From Wenzhouxiangella sp. (GTDB taxonomy: Bacteria > Pseudomonadota > Gammaproteobacteria > Xanthomonadales > Wenzhouxiangellaceae), in assembly GCA_007121485.1 (NCBI GenBank), contig SKKM01000246.1:1-5698 (forward strand): a stretch of 5,698 nucleotides of DNA. The letters run 5' to 3'. Made by a program: the position numbers and the translations under genes. The notes beneath the pieces are model-generated. The model was not told where the DNA came from. It saw only the letters and a program-made list of their open reading frames with translations, and searched no databases. Positions 1 through 5,698 of the stretch are shown in pieces. How positions within the stretch are numbered: the stretch's first letter is position 1; each line of letters opens with the position of its first letter.

Positions 1-630
1 GAGGCGACCTTTTCCGACGACACGAGCGGAACCTATGATGCGGTGATGTTCGCCACCGGCCGCGAGCCCTACACCTGGGACCTGGGCCTGGAGCAGGCCG
101 GCGTGCGCACCGGGCCGGGCAACCGCATCGAGGTCGATGCCTACAGCCGCACCAGCGTCGACAATATCTTCGCCGTCGGCGATGTCACCGACCGCATCAA
201 CCTGACGCCGGTGGCGCTGATGGAGGGACATGCCTTTGCCGACACCCAGTTCGGCGGCATGGACCGGCCGGTCGAGCACGCCGACACGCCGGCGGCGGTG
301 TTTTCGCAACCTCCGGTGGGCACCGTGGGTCTTAGCGAGGAAGAAGCGCGCGAGCGCGGACTGACCGTCAGGCTGTTCCGGTCGGAGTTTACGCCGATGA
401 AATACACTCTGGCCGGGCGTGCCGAGAAGAGCATGATGAAGCTGGTGGTCGACGCCGACAGCGATCGTGTACTTGGCTGTCACGCGGTCGGTCCGGACGC
501 GCCGGAGATGCTGCAGGGCTTTGCCGTGGCCGTGCGGGCCGGATTGACCAAAGCCGATTTTGACCGCACCATTGGCATCCACCCGACCGCCGCCGAAGAA
601 CTGGTCACCCTGCGCCAGCCCCTGGACTGA
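1..630 (+). CDS. gor: Glutathione-disulfide reductase, C-terminal part (5' end outside window)
   Basis: Cytoplasmic FAD flavoenzyme that reduces oxidised glutathione with NADPH. The reading frame is open from base 1, so the 209 visible residues are roughly the last 45% of a protein usually about 450 residues long; the N-terminal FAD-binding GxGxxG and the redox-active CxxxxC pair must lie upstream. Seen here: the end of the NADPH domain (VMFATGREP, bases 43-69), the FAD-contacting IFAVGDVT motif with its Asp at 181-183, the start of the dimerisation domain (FSQPPVGTVGL, about 301-333), and the C-terminal GIHPTAAEELVTLR motif, whose His (580-582) and Glu (595-597) match the catalytic His-Glu pair that completes the partner subunit's active site. 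The segment FTPMKYTLAGRAEKSMMKL resembles the alphaproteobacterial/plant-type enzyme more than the E. coli type (from memory of those sequences). Other flavoprotein disulfide reductases (dihydrolipoamide dehydrogenase, mercuric reductase) fit less well. Nothing suggests truncation at the 3' end. Confidence 0.93.
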   Translation, partial: EATFSDDTSGTYDAVMFATGREPYTWDLGLEQAGVRTGPGNRIEVDAYSRTSVDNIFAVGDVTDRINLTPVALMEGHAFADTQFGGMDRPVEHADTPAAVFSQPPVGTVGLSEEEARERGLTVRLFRSEFTPMKYTLAGRAEKSMMKLVVDADSDRVLGCHAVGPDAPEMLQGFAVAVRAGLTKADFDRTIGIHPTAAEELVTLRQPLD

Positions 631-654
631 ATCCGAACACGAGTTGTTGAAGCA

Positions 655-3600
655 ATGCTGCACACCCTCAAGGCCCCGACCGCATCGATGCGCTACCTGA
701 GCGTCCTGATCTGCCTGCTGGCGCTGATCCTGGCCCTGCCGGCGCTGGCCGATGGACCCGAACCGCGCTACGGCAACCGCTGGATCGTCAAGCTGGTCGA
801 TGCGCCGACCCTGGAATTCACCGGCACCAACCTGGCCCTGCAGGGTGCCGGCAGCGCCGGCGCCGGCGCGTTTTTCGAGGCCACTGCCCCGGCCATGCGG
901 GGGGAGACGCGCTTCGACGTCGAGGCCCCGCACGTGCAGGCCTATGCGCAATTCCTTCAGGACCGCCAGGCCGACTTCCTGGCCGATGCCGGGCGCGCGC
1001 TGGGACGCGCCCTGGCGGCGGACGGCGCCTTCCACCACGTGGCCAACGGCCTGGTCTTGAGCATCACGGCCGCGGAAGCCGAGCGGCTGCGCACACTGCC
1101 CGGGGTGGCGCAGGTGTTCCGCGAAGAGCTGTTCCACCTGGAGCTGGCCAAGGGCCCGCGCCTGATCGGCGCGCGCGCGCTCAACGACGGCGGCAACCAG
1201 CTGCCCGGGGTCAAGGGCGAAGGCATGGTGGTCGGCGTCATCGACAGCGGCATCAACTGGGATCACCGCGCTTTCTCGGCCAACACGGCCGACAGCGGCG
1301 GCTACGTTTTCCAGAATCCGCGCGGCCAGCAGCTCGGCCTGTGCTCGCGGGCCGACGTGCCCTGCAACAACAAGCTGATCGGCGTGTTTGACTTCACCGA
1401 CGACTCGACCCGCGGCCAGGACACCGACGGCCACGGCACCCACGTGGCCGCCATCGCCGTGGCCAACGAGTGGGCGCCCGGCCAGGCCGGGGTGGCGCCG
1501 CGCGCCAACCTGATTTCCTACCGGGTGTGCGTGGAGCAGGATCCGGACGATCCCGACGCCGGGACCTGTCAGGGTGCGGCCATGGTGCAGGCGATCGAGC
1601 AGGCCATCATCGACCGGGTCGACGTGGTGAACTTTTCCATTGGCTCCCCGCCGCGTACCTGGTCGCCCTGGACCGACACCATCGCCCGGCTGGTGCTGAA
1701 TCTGCGCGATGCCGGTATCACCTTCGTGACGTCCGGCGGCAACAGTGGGCCGGACCCGTCGACGGTGTCCTGGCCGGCCGAAGCGCCCTGGGTGTTCGCC
1801 GTGGGCGCCAGCACCACGGAAAGCTGCGCCGACGGCCAGATCCAGATCCAGAACCTGGGCAGCCGGGCGGTGACCTACGGTTCCGGGCCGAACGCCTCGG
1901 GGCCGGACCTGAACAATGTCCTGGTTCGCCGTGGCGGCGATTTCGACGGCAACTTCCTCGGCTGCCAGTCGTTTCCGGCTGGTGCCTTCGACAACGCGGT
2001 CGCCCTGCTGGAACGGGGTCAATGCACGTTCGAAACCAAGGTCAACAATGCCGCGGCCGCGGGTGCGCGTGCCGTCCTCGTGTTCAACAACGAAAACAAC
2101 CCGCCGCGCCTGTGCATGGCGGGCCTGGACAACACCACCATCCCCTCGGCCATGCTCAGCCGCACGCACGGACTGGAGCTCAACGGGCTGGTCAATTCCG
2201 GCGCGCCGCAGCGGGTGACCTTCATCCGCGACAACCTGGCCGACCAGGTGGCCGGCTTCTCCTCGCGCGGGCCCTCGGCCAACGTGGCGGGGGTGATGAA
2301 GCCCAACGTGGTCGCGCCCGGTGCGGGCATCCAGGCCGCGTTCATTCCCGGTGCCCAGGACGTGGCCGGCCTGAGCGGCACCTCCATGGCCAGCCCCCAC
2401 GTGGCAGGCGCCATCGCCCTGCTGCGCCAGCTCAATCCGGGCATGAGCCCGGCCATGATCACCTCGGTGCTGGAGACCACGGCCGAGTCCGCGCCGGTCA
2501 CCATCGGCGGCGCGCCCGCCAACGTCTTCGACCGCGGCGCCGGGCGCATCCGCGTCGATCTGGCCGCCCGCGCCGGCCTTTACCTGGGCCAGAGTCGAGC
2601 CGGCTTCCTGGCCGCCAACCCGGCCAACGGCGGCGATCCGGGCAGCCTGAACCTGCCGGGCCTGATCAACGAGAACTGCGGCAACTCCTGCACCTTCACC
2701 CGCACCGTGACCGCGCTGCGCGCCGGCAGCTGGACGGTCAGCGGGGAAGGGCAAGCCGGCGTCTCCGTCAGCCCGTCCAGCTTCAGCCTGCAGGCGGGCG
2801 AGTCGCAAACCCTGCAGATCAGCGTGACGCCGGCCGGCAACGTCGGGACCTCGCTGCAGCGGGGCGCGGTGGTGCTGACGCCGCCCAATGTGAGCGCGCC
2901 AGTGCCCGGCCAGGTGCCCCTGGTCCCTCAGCGCCTGCCGATCGGCGTGCGCGGCAGTGCCGGCTCCGGCAGCGTCGGCGGTACCGCCGACGAGCCGACT
3001 GGCCAGGCTTCGCTCAACGTCGATCCGGCCCAGTCCTGCCCCGGCTTTTTCGTCTTGCGCACGCACCCGGGCGAAAACTCGCAGCCTGGTCGCTTCGGCG
3101 CCGAGATCCTGCTGACCGGCGAGGCCCGCCGCACGCTGCAGGGCGGGCTGAACTTCGGTGGACGGGCGACCGCGGACATCGGCGGCTTCTCGGCCTTTTC
3201 GATCGCCAACCGCACCGGCGAGGATCAGATCGTCGAACTGACCCTGGAAGCCGGTGCCCCGGGCCGCATGCGGCTGGAGCGCCGCTCGGGCGGCGAGCGC
3301 GTGACCATCCGGGATGTGGCGGTGCCGGGTGGCCAGACCCGCGTGACCGAGACCGTGCCGCCGGGCTTCTACGTGGTCAGCTTCAATCCGACCCGCAGCG
3401 ACTCGACCAACTTCTCCGTGGCGGCCCTGACGCGCTTCACCGACCGCCCCGGCGGCGGCTTCCAGGGCGGGGCCGTGTTTGGCGGCTACCACGACCCCAC
3501 GCGCTCAACCACCGGCTTTGCCGGATTCTGCATCGCTGAGCCGCAGGACGTGGAGATCTCGGTGCTGTCCTCGCCCACCTACGGCTCGTCCGCGGCCCGC

Positions 3601-3660
3601 GGGCTCGAGTTCTCGCTCAGCGACCGGGACGGCATCGTGGTCATCGATTCGCGCGACTGA
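655..3660 (+). CDS. Secreted S8 subtilisin-family serine protease with PA and Fn3-like domains
   Basis: Extracellular or periplasmic endopeptidase of 1001 residues. Starting at Met1, the hydrophobic core at residues 15-31 ends in ALPALA, giving a likely signal peptidase I cut after Ala32. Residues about 42-160 look like an I9 inhibitor/chaperone propeptide (RWIVKLVDAP ... LRTLPGVAQVFRE). The catalytic domain spans about 165-635: Asp197 (GVIDSGINWDH), His260 (DTDGHGTHVA), oxyanion Asn363 (TSGGNSG) and Ser577 (LSGTSMASPHVAGA), all intact. A PA domain (about 415-520) sits between Asn and Ser, as in many large subtilases. An Fn3-like beta domain follows (about 640-770, with the NCGNSCTFTRTV motif). 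Residues about 790-1001 are beta-rich and unassigned. The mature part has 12 cysteines, consistent with disulfides. No autotransporter barrel, LPXTG or other sorting tag is visible. The start is uncertain: ATG at 655 or at 688 (Met12, MRYLSVL), neither with a good ribosome site. Substrate unknown. Confidence 0.95.
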   Translation: MLHTLKAPTASMRYLSVLICLLALILALPALADGPEPRYGNRWIVKLVDAPTLEFTGTNLALQGAGSAGAGAFFEATAPAMRGETRFDVEAPHVQAYAQFLQDRQADFLADAGRALGRALAADGAFHHVANGLVLSITAAEAERLRTLPGVAQVFREELFHLELAKGPRLIGARALNDGGNQLPGVKGEGMVVGVIDSGINWDHRAFSANTADSGGYVFQNPRGQQLGLCSRADVPCNNKLIGVFDFTDDSTRGQDTDGHGTHVAAIAVANEWAPGQAGVAPRANLISYRVCVEQDPDDPDAGTCQGAAMVQAIEQAIIDRVDVVNFSIGSPPRTWSPWTDTIARLVLNLRDAGITFVTSGGNSGPDPSTVSWPAEAPWVFAVGASTTESCADGQIQIQNLGSRAVTYGSGPNASGPDLNNVLVRRGGDFDGNFLGCQSFPAGAFDNAVALLERGQCTFETKVNNAAAAGARAVLVFNNENNPPRLCMAGLDNTTIPSAMLSRTHGLELNGLVNSGAPQRVTFIRDNLADQVAGFSSRGPSANVAGVMKPNVVAPGAGIQAAFIPGAQDVAGLSGTSMASPHVAGAIALLRQLNPGMSPAMITSVLETTAESAPVTIGGAPANVFDRGAGRIRVDLAARAGLYLGQSRAGFLAANPANGGDPGSLNLPGLINENCGNSCTFTRTVTALRAGSWTVSGEGQAGVSVSPSSFSLQAGESQTLQISVTPAGNVGTSLQRGAVVLTPPNVSAPVPGQVPLVPQRLPIGVRGSAGSGSVGGTADEPTGQASLNVDPAQSCPGFFVLRTHPGENSQPGRFGAEILLTGEARRTLQGGLNFGGRATADIGGFSAFSIANRTGEDQIVELTLEAGAPGRMRLERRSGGERVTIRDVAVPGGQTRVTETVPPGFYVVSFNPTRSDSTNFSVAALTRFTDRPGGGFQGGAVFGGYHDPTRSTTGFAGFCIAEPQDVEISVLSSPTYGSSAARGLEFSLSDRDGIVVIDSRD

Positions 3661-3678
3661 TCGGTTGCGCTTCCGGCC

Positions 3679-4419
3679 ATGAACGCGCGCCCCAAGGTGG
3701 TCGTGGTGCTGCCTGCGTTCAATGCCGGGCGCACGCTGGAGCGCACCGTGGCCGAGATTCCGCGCCAGGTGGTCGATGAGGTGGTGCTGGTCGACGACGC
3801 CAGCCAGGATGACACCGTCGCCCTGGCCAAGGCCCTGTCGATCGAGCATGTGATCCGGCATGACCGCAACCGCGGTTACGGGGCCAACCAGAAAACCTGC
3901 TACCGCAAGGCGCTGGATCTGGATGCCGACATCGTCATCATGCTGCATCCGGACTACCAGTACACGCCCAAGCTGATACCGGCCATGGTCGAGGTCCTGG
4001 CCAGCGGCCTGTATCCGGTCGTGCTCGGCTCGCGCATCCTGGGCGGCGGCGCCCTGCGCGGCGGCATGCCGCTGTACAAATACGTTGCCAACCGCCTGCT
4101 GACGATGTTTCAGAATCTTTGCCTGGGCGCCAAGCTGTCCGAGTACCACACCGGCTACCGGGCCTTCAGCGCCTCCGTGCTCGAGGACCTGAACCTCGAC
4201 GTGCTGTCGGACGATTTCCTGTTCGACAACCAGATGCTGGCCCAGATCATCGCGCGCGGGCACACGATTGCCGAAGTGACCTGTCCGACCCGCTACTTCG
4301 AAGAGGCTTCCTCGATCAATTTCAGCCGCAGCGTGCGCTACGGGCTGGGCGTTCTGGGCGTGTCGCTGGGCTTTCTCGCCGCCAGGGCCGGGCTGTACCG
4401 GTCCGACGCACTCGGATGA
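3679..4419 (+). CDS. Family 2 glycosyltransferase, polyprenyl-phosphate sugar synthase type
   Basis: GT-A fold enzyme of 246 residues, probably moving a sugar from a nucleotide sugar to a polyprenyl phosphate on the cytoplasmic membrane face. Seen: an N-terminal KVVVVLPAFNAGRTL strand; the nucleotide-binding VDDAS with Asp39-Asp40; NRGYGANQKTCYRKAL (64-79); the metal-site position taken by HPDYQY (Asp92) rather than a classic DxD; EYHTGYRAFS (155-164); and DDFLFDNQM (178-186), which lies where these enzymes keep acidic catalytic residues. A hydrophobic stretch at about 220-240 (RYGLGVLGVSLGFLAARAGL) may bind the membrane, but the two-helix C-terminal anchor of ArnC/GtrB types is absent. It starts 18 bases after the protease stop without a clear Shine-Dalgarno and ends in a 4-base overlap with the next gene, so co-transcription is likely. 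The sugar cannot be predicted, and direct transfer to a glycan acceptor remains possible. Confidence 0.88.
   Translation: MNARPKVVVVLPAFNAGRTLERTVAEIPRQVVDEVVLVDDASQDDTVALAKALSIEHVIRHDRNRGYGANQKTCYRKALDLDADIVIMLHPDYQYTPKLIPAMVEVLASGLYPVVLGSRILGGGALRGGMPLYKYVANRLLTMFQNLCLGAKLSEYHTGYRAFSASVLEDLNLDVLSDDFLFDNQMLAQIIARGHTIAEVTCPTRYFEEASSINFSRSVRYGLGVLGVSLGFLAARAGLYRSDALG
4416..4419 (+). promoter_or_regulatory. ATGA stop/start overlap (translational coupling) between the two glycosyltransferases
   Basis: The TGA of the GT2 gene (4417-4419) overlaps the ATG of the GT-C gene (4416-4418). No purine-rich Shine-Dalgarno is visible just upstream (the preceding bases are ccgacgcactcgg), so re-initiation by ribosomes finishing the GT2 is the likely way the membrane enzyme is translated. 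This supports matched expression of the two proteins. The overlap is seen directly; the coupling is inferred. Confidence 0.7.
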
Positions 4420-5698
4420 AGCCGGGGGAGCCGGCGCGGCCCGGGCTGTTGTGGTTCCTGGGCCTGATGCTGGCGCTGGCGGCCGGCGTCTGGCTGCGCA
4501 TGAGCCAGCTGGGCCACCAGATCCTGCTGGACGACGAGTGGCACGCCCTGCACATGCTGATGCAGGCCGACTACCGGGCCGTCTTCCTGTCTTTCGGCTA
4601 CGCCGACCACAGCATTCCCCTGACGCTGCTGTTCAAGCTGCTGTCTGAAACCATCGGCCTGAGCGAGTGGCGCATGCGCGCCGTGCCGTTGCTGTTCGGG
4701 CTGCTCAGCCTGGTCGTTCTGCCCTACCTGCTCAAGCCCTGGCTGGATCGTCGCGCGCTGCTGGTGCTGACCGCGCTGCTGGCGCTGTCGCCGCTGATGA
4801 TCCATTTCGCCCGCTACGTGCGCCCGTATTCCATCACCATCCTGCTCGGTTTCCTGGCCGTCATCGCCCTGTGGCGCTGGTGGCATGACCGCGACCGGCG
4901 CTGGTTGCTGGCCTTCGTTCCGGCCACGGTGCTGGCCGCCTGGCTGCACCCCTTGACCCTGCTGTTCACCGGCGGGGCCTTGAGCTGGTTCGGCTGGATC
5001 GCGCTGTATCGCTGGTGGCGGGCGCGCGATCCGGGCGACCTGTCGCGCCTGATCCCGGTCGGCCTGGCCAGCGCGATACCGACCGCGCTGCTGGTGCTGC
5101 CGCCGCTGTTGAGCAATCCCGCGGCCATGACCGGCAAGACCGGCGTGCACGCGCTGCAGTTCGAGACCGCGCTGCGTGCCTGGGAGTTGATCGCCGGGAC
5201 GGCATCCTGGTGGGTGGCCGGACCGCTGCTGGTCTTCGCCCTGGTCGGTGCAGCGGTGATGTGGCGCACGGACCGAGGCTTTCTGCTGTACTGGATCTAC
5301 CTGACCGTGGTTTCGCTGGTCACCATCGCCCTGCTGAACCCGGCCTGGGTGCACCATGCGCTGGTGCCGGTGCGCTACCTGTCGGTGGCCCTGCCCATGG
5401 TTCTGGCGCTGATCGCGCTCGGCATGGTGAGCGGCTTCGAGCGGATCTCGGCCTCATGGCTCGGTTCGGCGCGCATCGGCCTGAACACCGCAGGCCCGGT
5501 CGTCATCCTGTGCGCGCTCGTGGTCACTGGACCGCTGCCGCGCATCCACGGGCAGCTCAACCAGTTCACCAACAGCTTGAACTACCAGTTCGACTACGAT
5601 TTCCATCGCAACCCGTTCGTGCAGGCCAGCCGGCAGGCGCCGATGCCCGAGATCTACCGCACCATGGCGGCCGAGCCGGGGGACTGGCTGCTGATCGA
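4416..5698 (+). CDS. Polytopic GT-C glycosyltransferase (PMT/ArnT-like, GT39/GT83 type), 3' end outside window
   Basis: Integral membrane enzyme expected to use a polyprenyl-phosphate-linked sugar on the periplasmic side. I translated the frame from the ATG at 4416 without meeting a stop; 427 residues are visible and it runs off the edge. A first membrane helix (about 10-28) is followed by a loop with ILLDDEWHALHML; Asp39, Asp40 and Glu41 sit where GT-C enzymes keep their catalytic acidic pair. FARYVRPYS (131-139) matches the conserved R-Y-x-R-P-Y segment of the PMT/RgtA-like group. Further hydrophobic segments lie near 86-105, 113-130, 138-155, 163-180, 185-200, 217-238, 268-288, 295-315, 330-350 and 358-375. 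After about residue 376 the chain becomes polar (NYQFDYDFHRNP, then AAEPGDWLLI), like the start of the periplasmic C-terminal domain of this class. The start is supported by overlap with the upstream GT2 stop. Donor sugar and acceptor (protein, lipid A, polysaccharide) are unknown. Confidence 0.85.
   Translation, partial: MKPGEPARPGLLWFLGLMLALAAGVWLRMSQLGHQILLDDEWHALHMLMQADYRAVFLSFGYADHSIPLTLLFKLLSETIGLSEWRMRAVPLLFGLLSLVVLPYLLKPWLDRRALLVLTALLALSPLMIHFARYVRPYSITILLGFLAVIALWRWWHDRDRRWLLAFVPATVLAAWLHPLTLLFTGGALSWFGWIALYRWWRARDPGDLSRLIPVGLASAIPTALLVLPPLLSNPAAMTGKTGVHALQFETALRAWELIAGTASWWVAGPLLVFALVGAAVMWRTDRGFLLYWIYLTVVSLVTIALLNPAWVHHALVPVRYLSVALPMVLALIALGMVSGFERISASWLGSARIGLNTAGPVVILCALVVTGPLPRIHGQLNQFTNSLNYQFDYDFHRNPFVQASRQAPMPEIYRTMAAEPGDWLLI

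Noticed and set aside
631..654. Gap after the reductase searched for a terminator or promoter
   Set aside because: The 24 bases show no inverted repeat with a T run and no credible -35/-10 pair; it is too short to hold a full promoter outside coding sequence.
700..720. Possible lipoprotein lipobox at Cys20 of the protease (SVLIC)
   Set aside because: The cysteine sits in the middle of the hydrophobic core and lacks the small residue before Cys typical of a lipobox; the ALA cut site after residue 32 is a better fit.
845..870. GCCGGC-rich repeat tract
   Set aside because: It encodes an Ala/Gly-rich stretch (AGSAGAGA) of the propeptide; local codon bias explains it, with no regular spacing or copies elsewhere.
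1165..1182. Alternating GC run (gcgcgcgcgc)
   Set aside because: Short, in frame, and encoding GARAL ahead of the catalytic domain; a chance product of GC-rich codons rather than a separate element.
2019..2549. 176-codon minus-strand frame within the protease
   Set aside because: It covers the PA domain and catalytic serine on the + strand; no motif of its own and no start signal.
1470..3539. Long open + strand frame (689 codons) inside the protease gene
   Set aside because: It lies entirely within the protease, is rich in Arg, Pro, Gly and Ala with no recognisable domain, and is the kind of stop-poor shifted frame expected where third positions are G/C-biased. The overlapping protease frame has all its catalytic motifs intact.
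3505..4263. 252-codon minus-strand frame across the protease end and GT2 gene
   Set aside because: It spans two convincing + strand genes, has no recognisable domain, and its composition is that of an antisense shadow.
4338..5357. 339-codon minus-strand frame opposite the GT-C gene
   Set aside because: Its product is dominated by Gln, Gly, Arg and His because CTG leucine codons read as CAG on the other strand. The + strand frame gives a clear membrane enzyme with conserved motifs.
1..5698. Idea that the window encodes a new defence or mobile system
   Set aside because: No nuclease, transposase, integrase, toxin-antitoxin pair, CRISPR repeat or phage gene is visible; all four genes belong to known enzyme families.

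Overview
The window is GC-rich (roughly two thirds G+C by eye) and densely packed, with all four genes on the + strand. Proteobacterial-type housekeeping and secreted proteins suggest a high-GC proteobacterium. A gammaproteobacterium such as a Xanthomonadales/Chromatiales relative is my best guess, but nothing here fixes the lineage.

Layout. Bases 1-630 hold the C-terminal part of a glutathione-disulfide reductase; its start lies upstream of the window. After 24 bases comes a 1001-residue secreted subtilisin-family (S8) protease at 655-3660, with a signal peptide, an I9-like propeptide, a complete Asp/His/Asn/Ser catalytic set, a PA domain inserted in the catalytic domain, an Fn3-like domain and an unassigned C-terminal beta-rich region. 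After 18 bases comes a family 2 glycosyltransferase of the polyprenyl-phosphate sugar synthase type at 3679-4419. Its stop overlaps the start of a polytopic GT-C (PMT/ArnT-like, GT39/GT83-type) glycosyltransferase at 4416, which is still open at the window edge (5698).

How they may work together. The last two genes form a plausible two-step pair: the cytoplasmic GT2 would charge a polyprenyl phosphate with a sugar, and the membrane GT-C would use that lipid-linked sugar on the periplasmic side. The acceptor cannot be read from the sequence. The protease is exported and probably disulfide-bonded, so it shares a cell compartment with the GT-C reaction, but a functional link is only a hypothesis from adjacency. 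The reductase is a cytoplasmic redox enzyme and is probably an unrelated neighbour.

Non-coding content. The gaps are 24 and 18 bases, and the last junction is a 4-base overlap. I see no convincing promoter, terminator, RNA gene, mobile element, CRISPR or attachment site. I do not see a clearly new biological system; the least explained parts are the protease C-terminal region and the protease-glycosyltransferase linkage.
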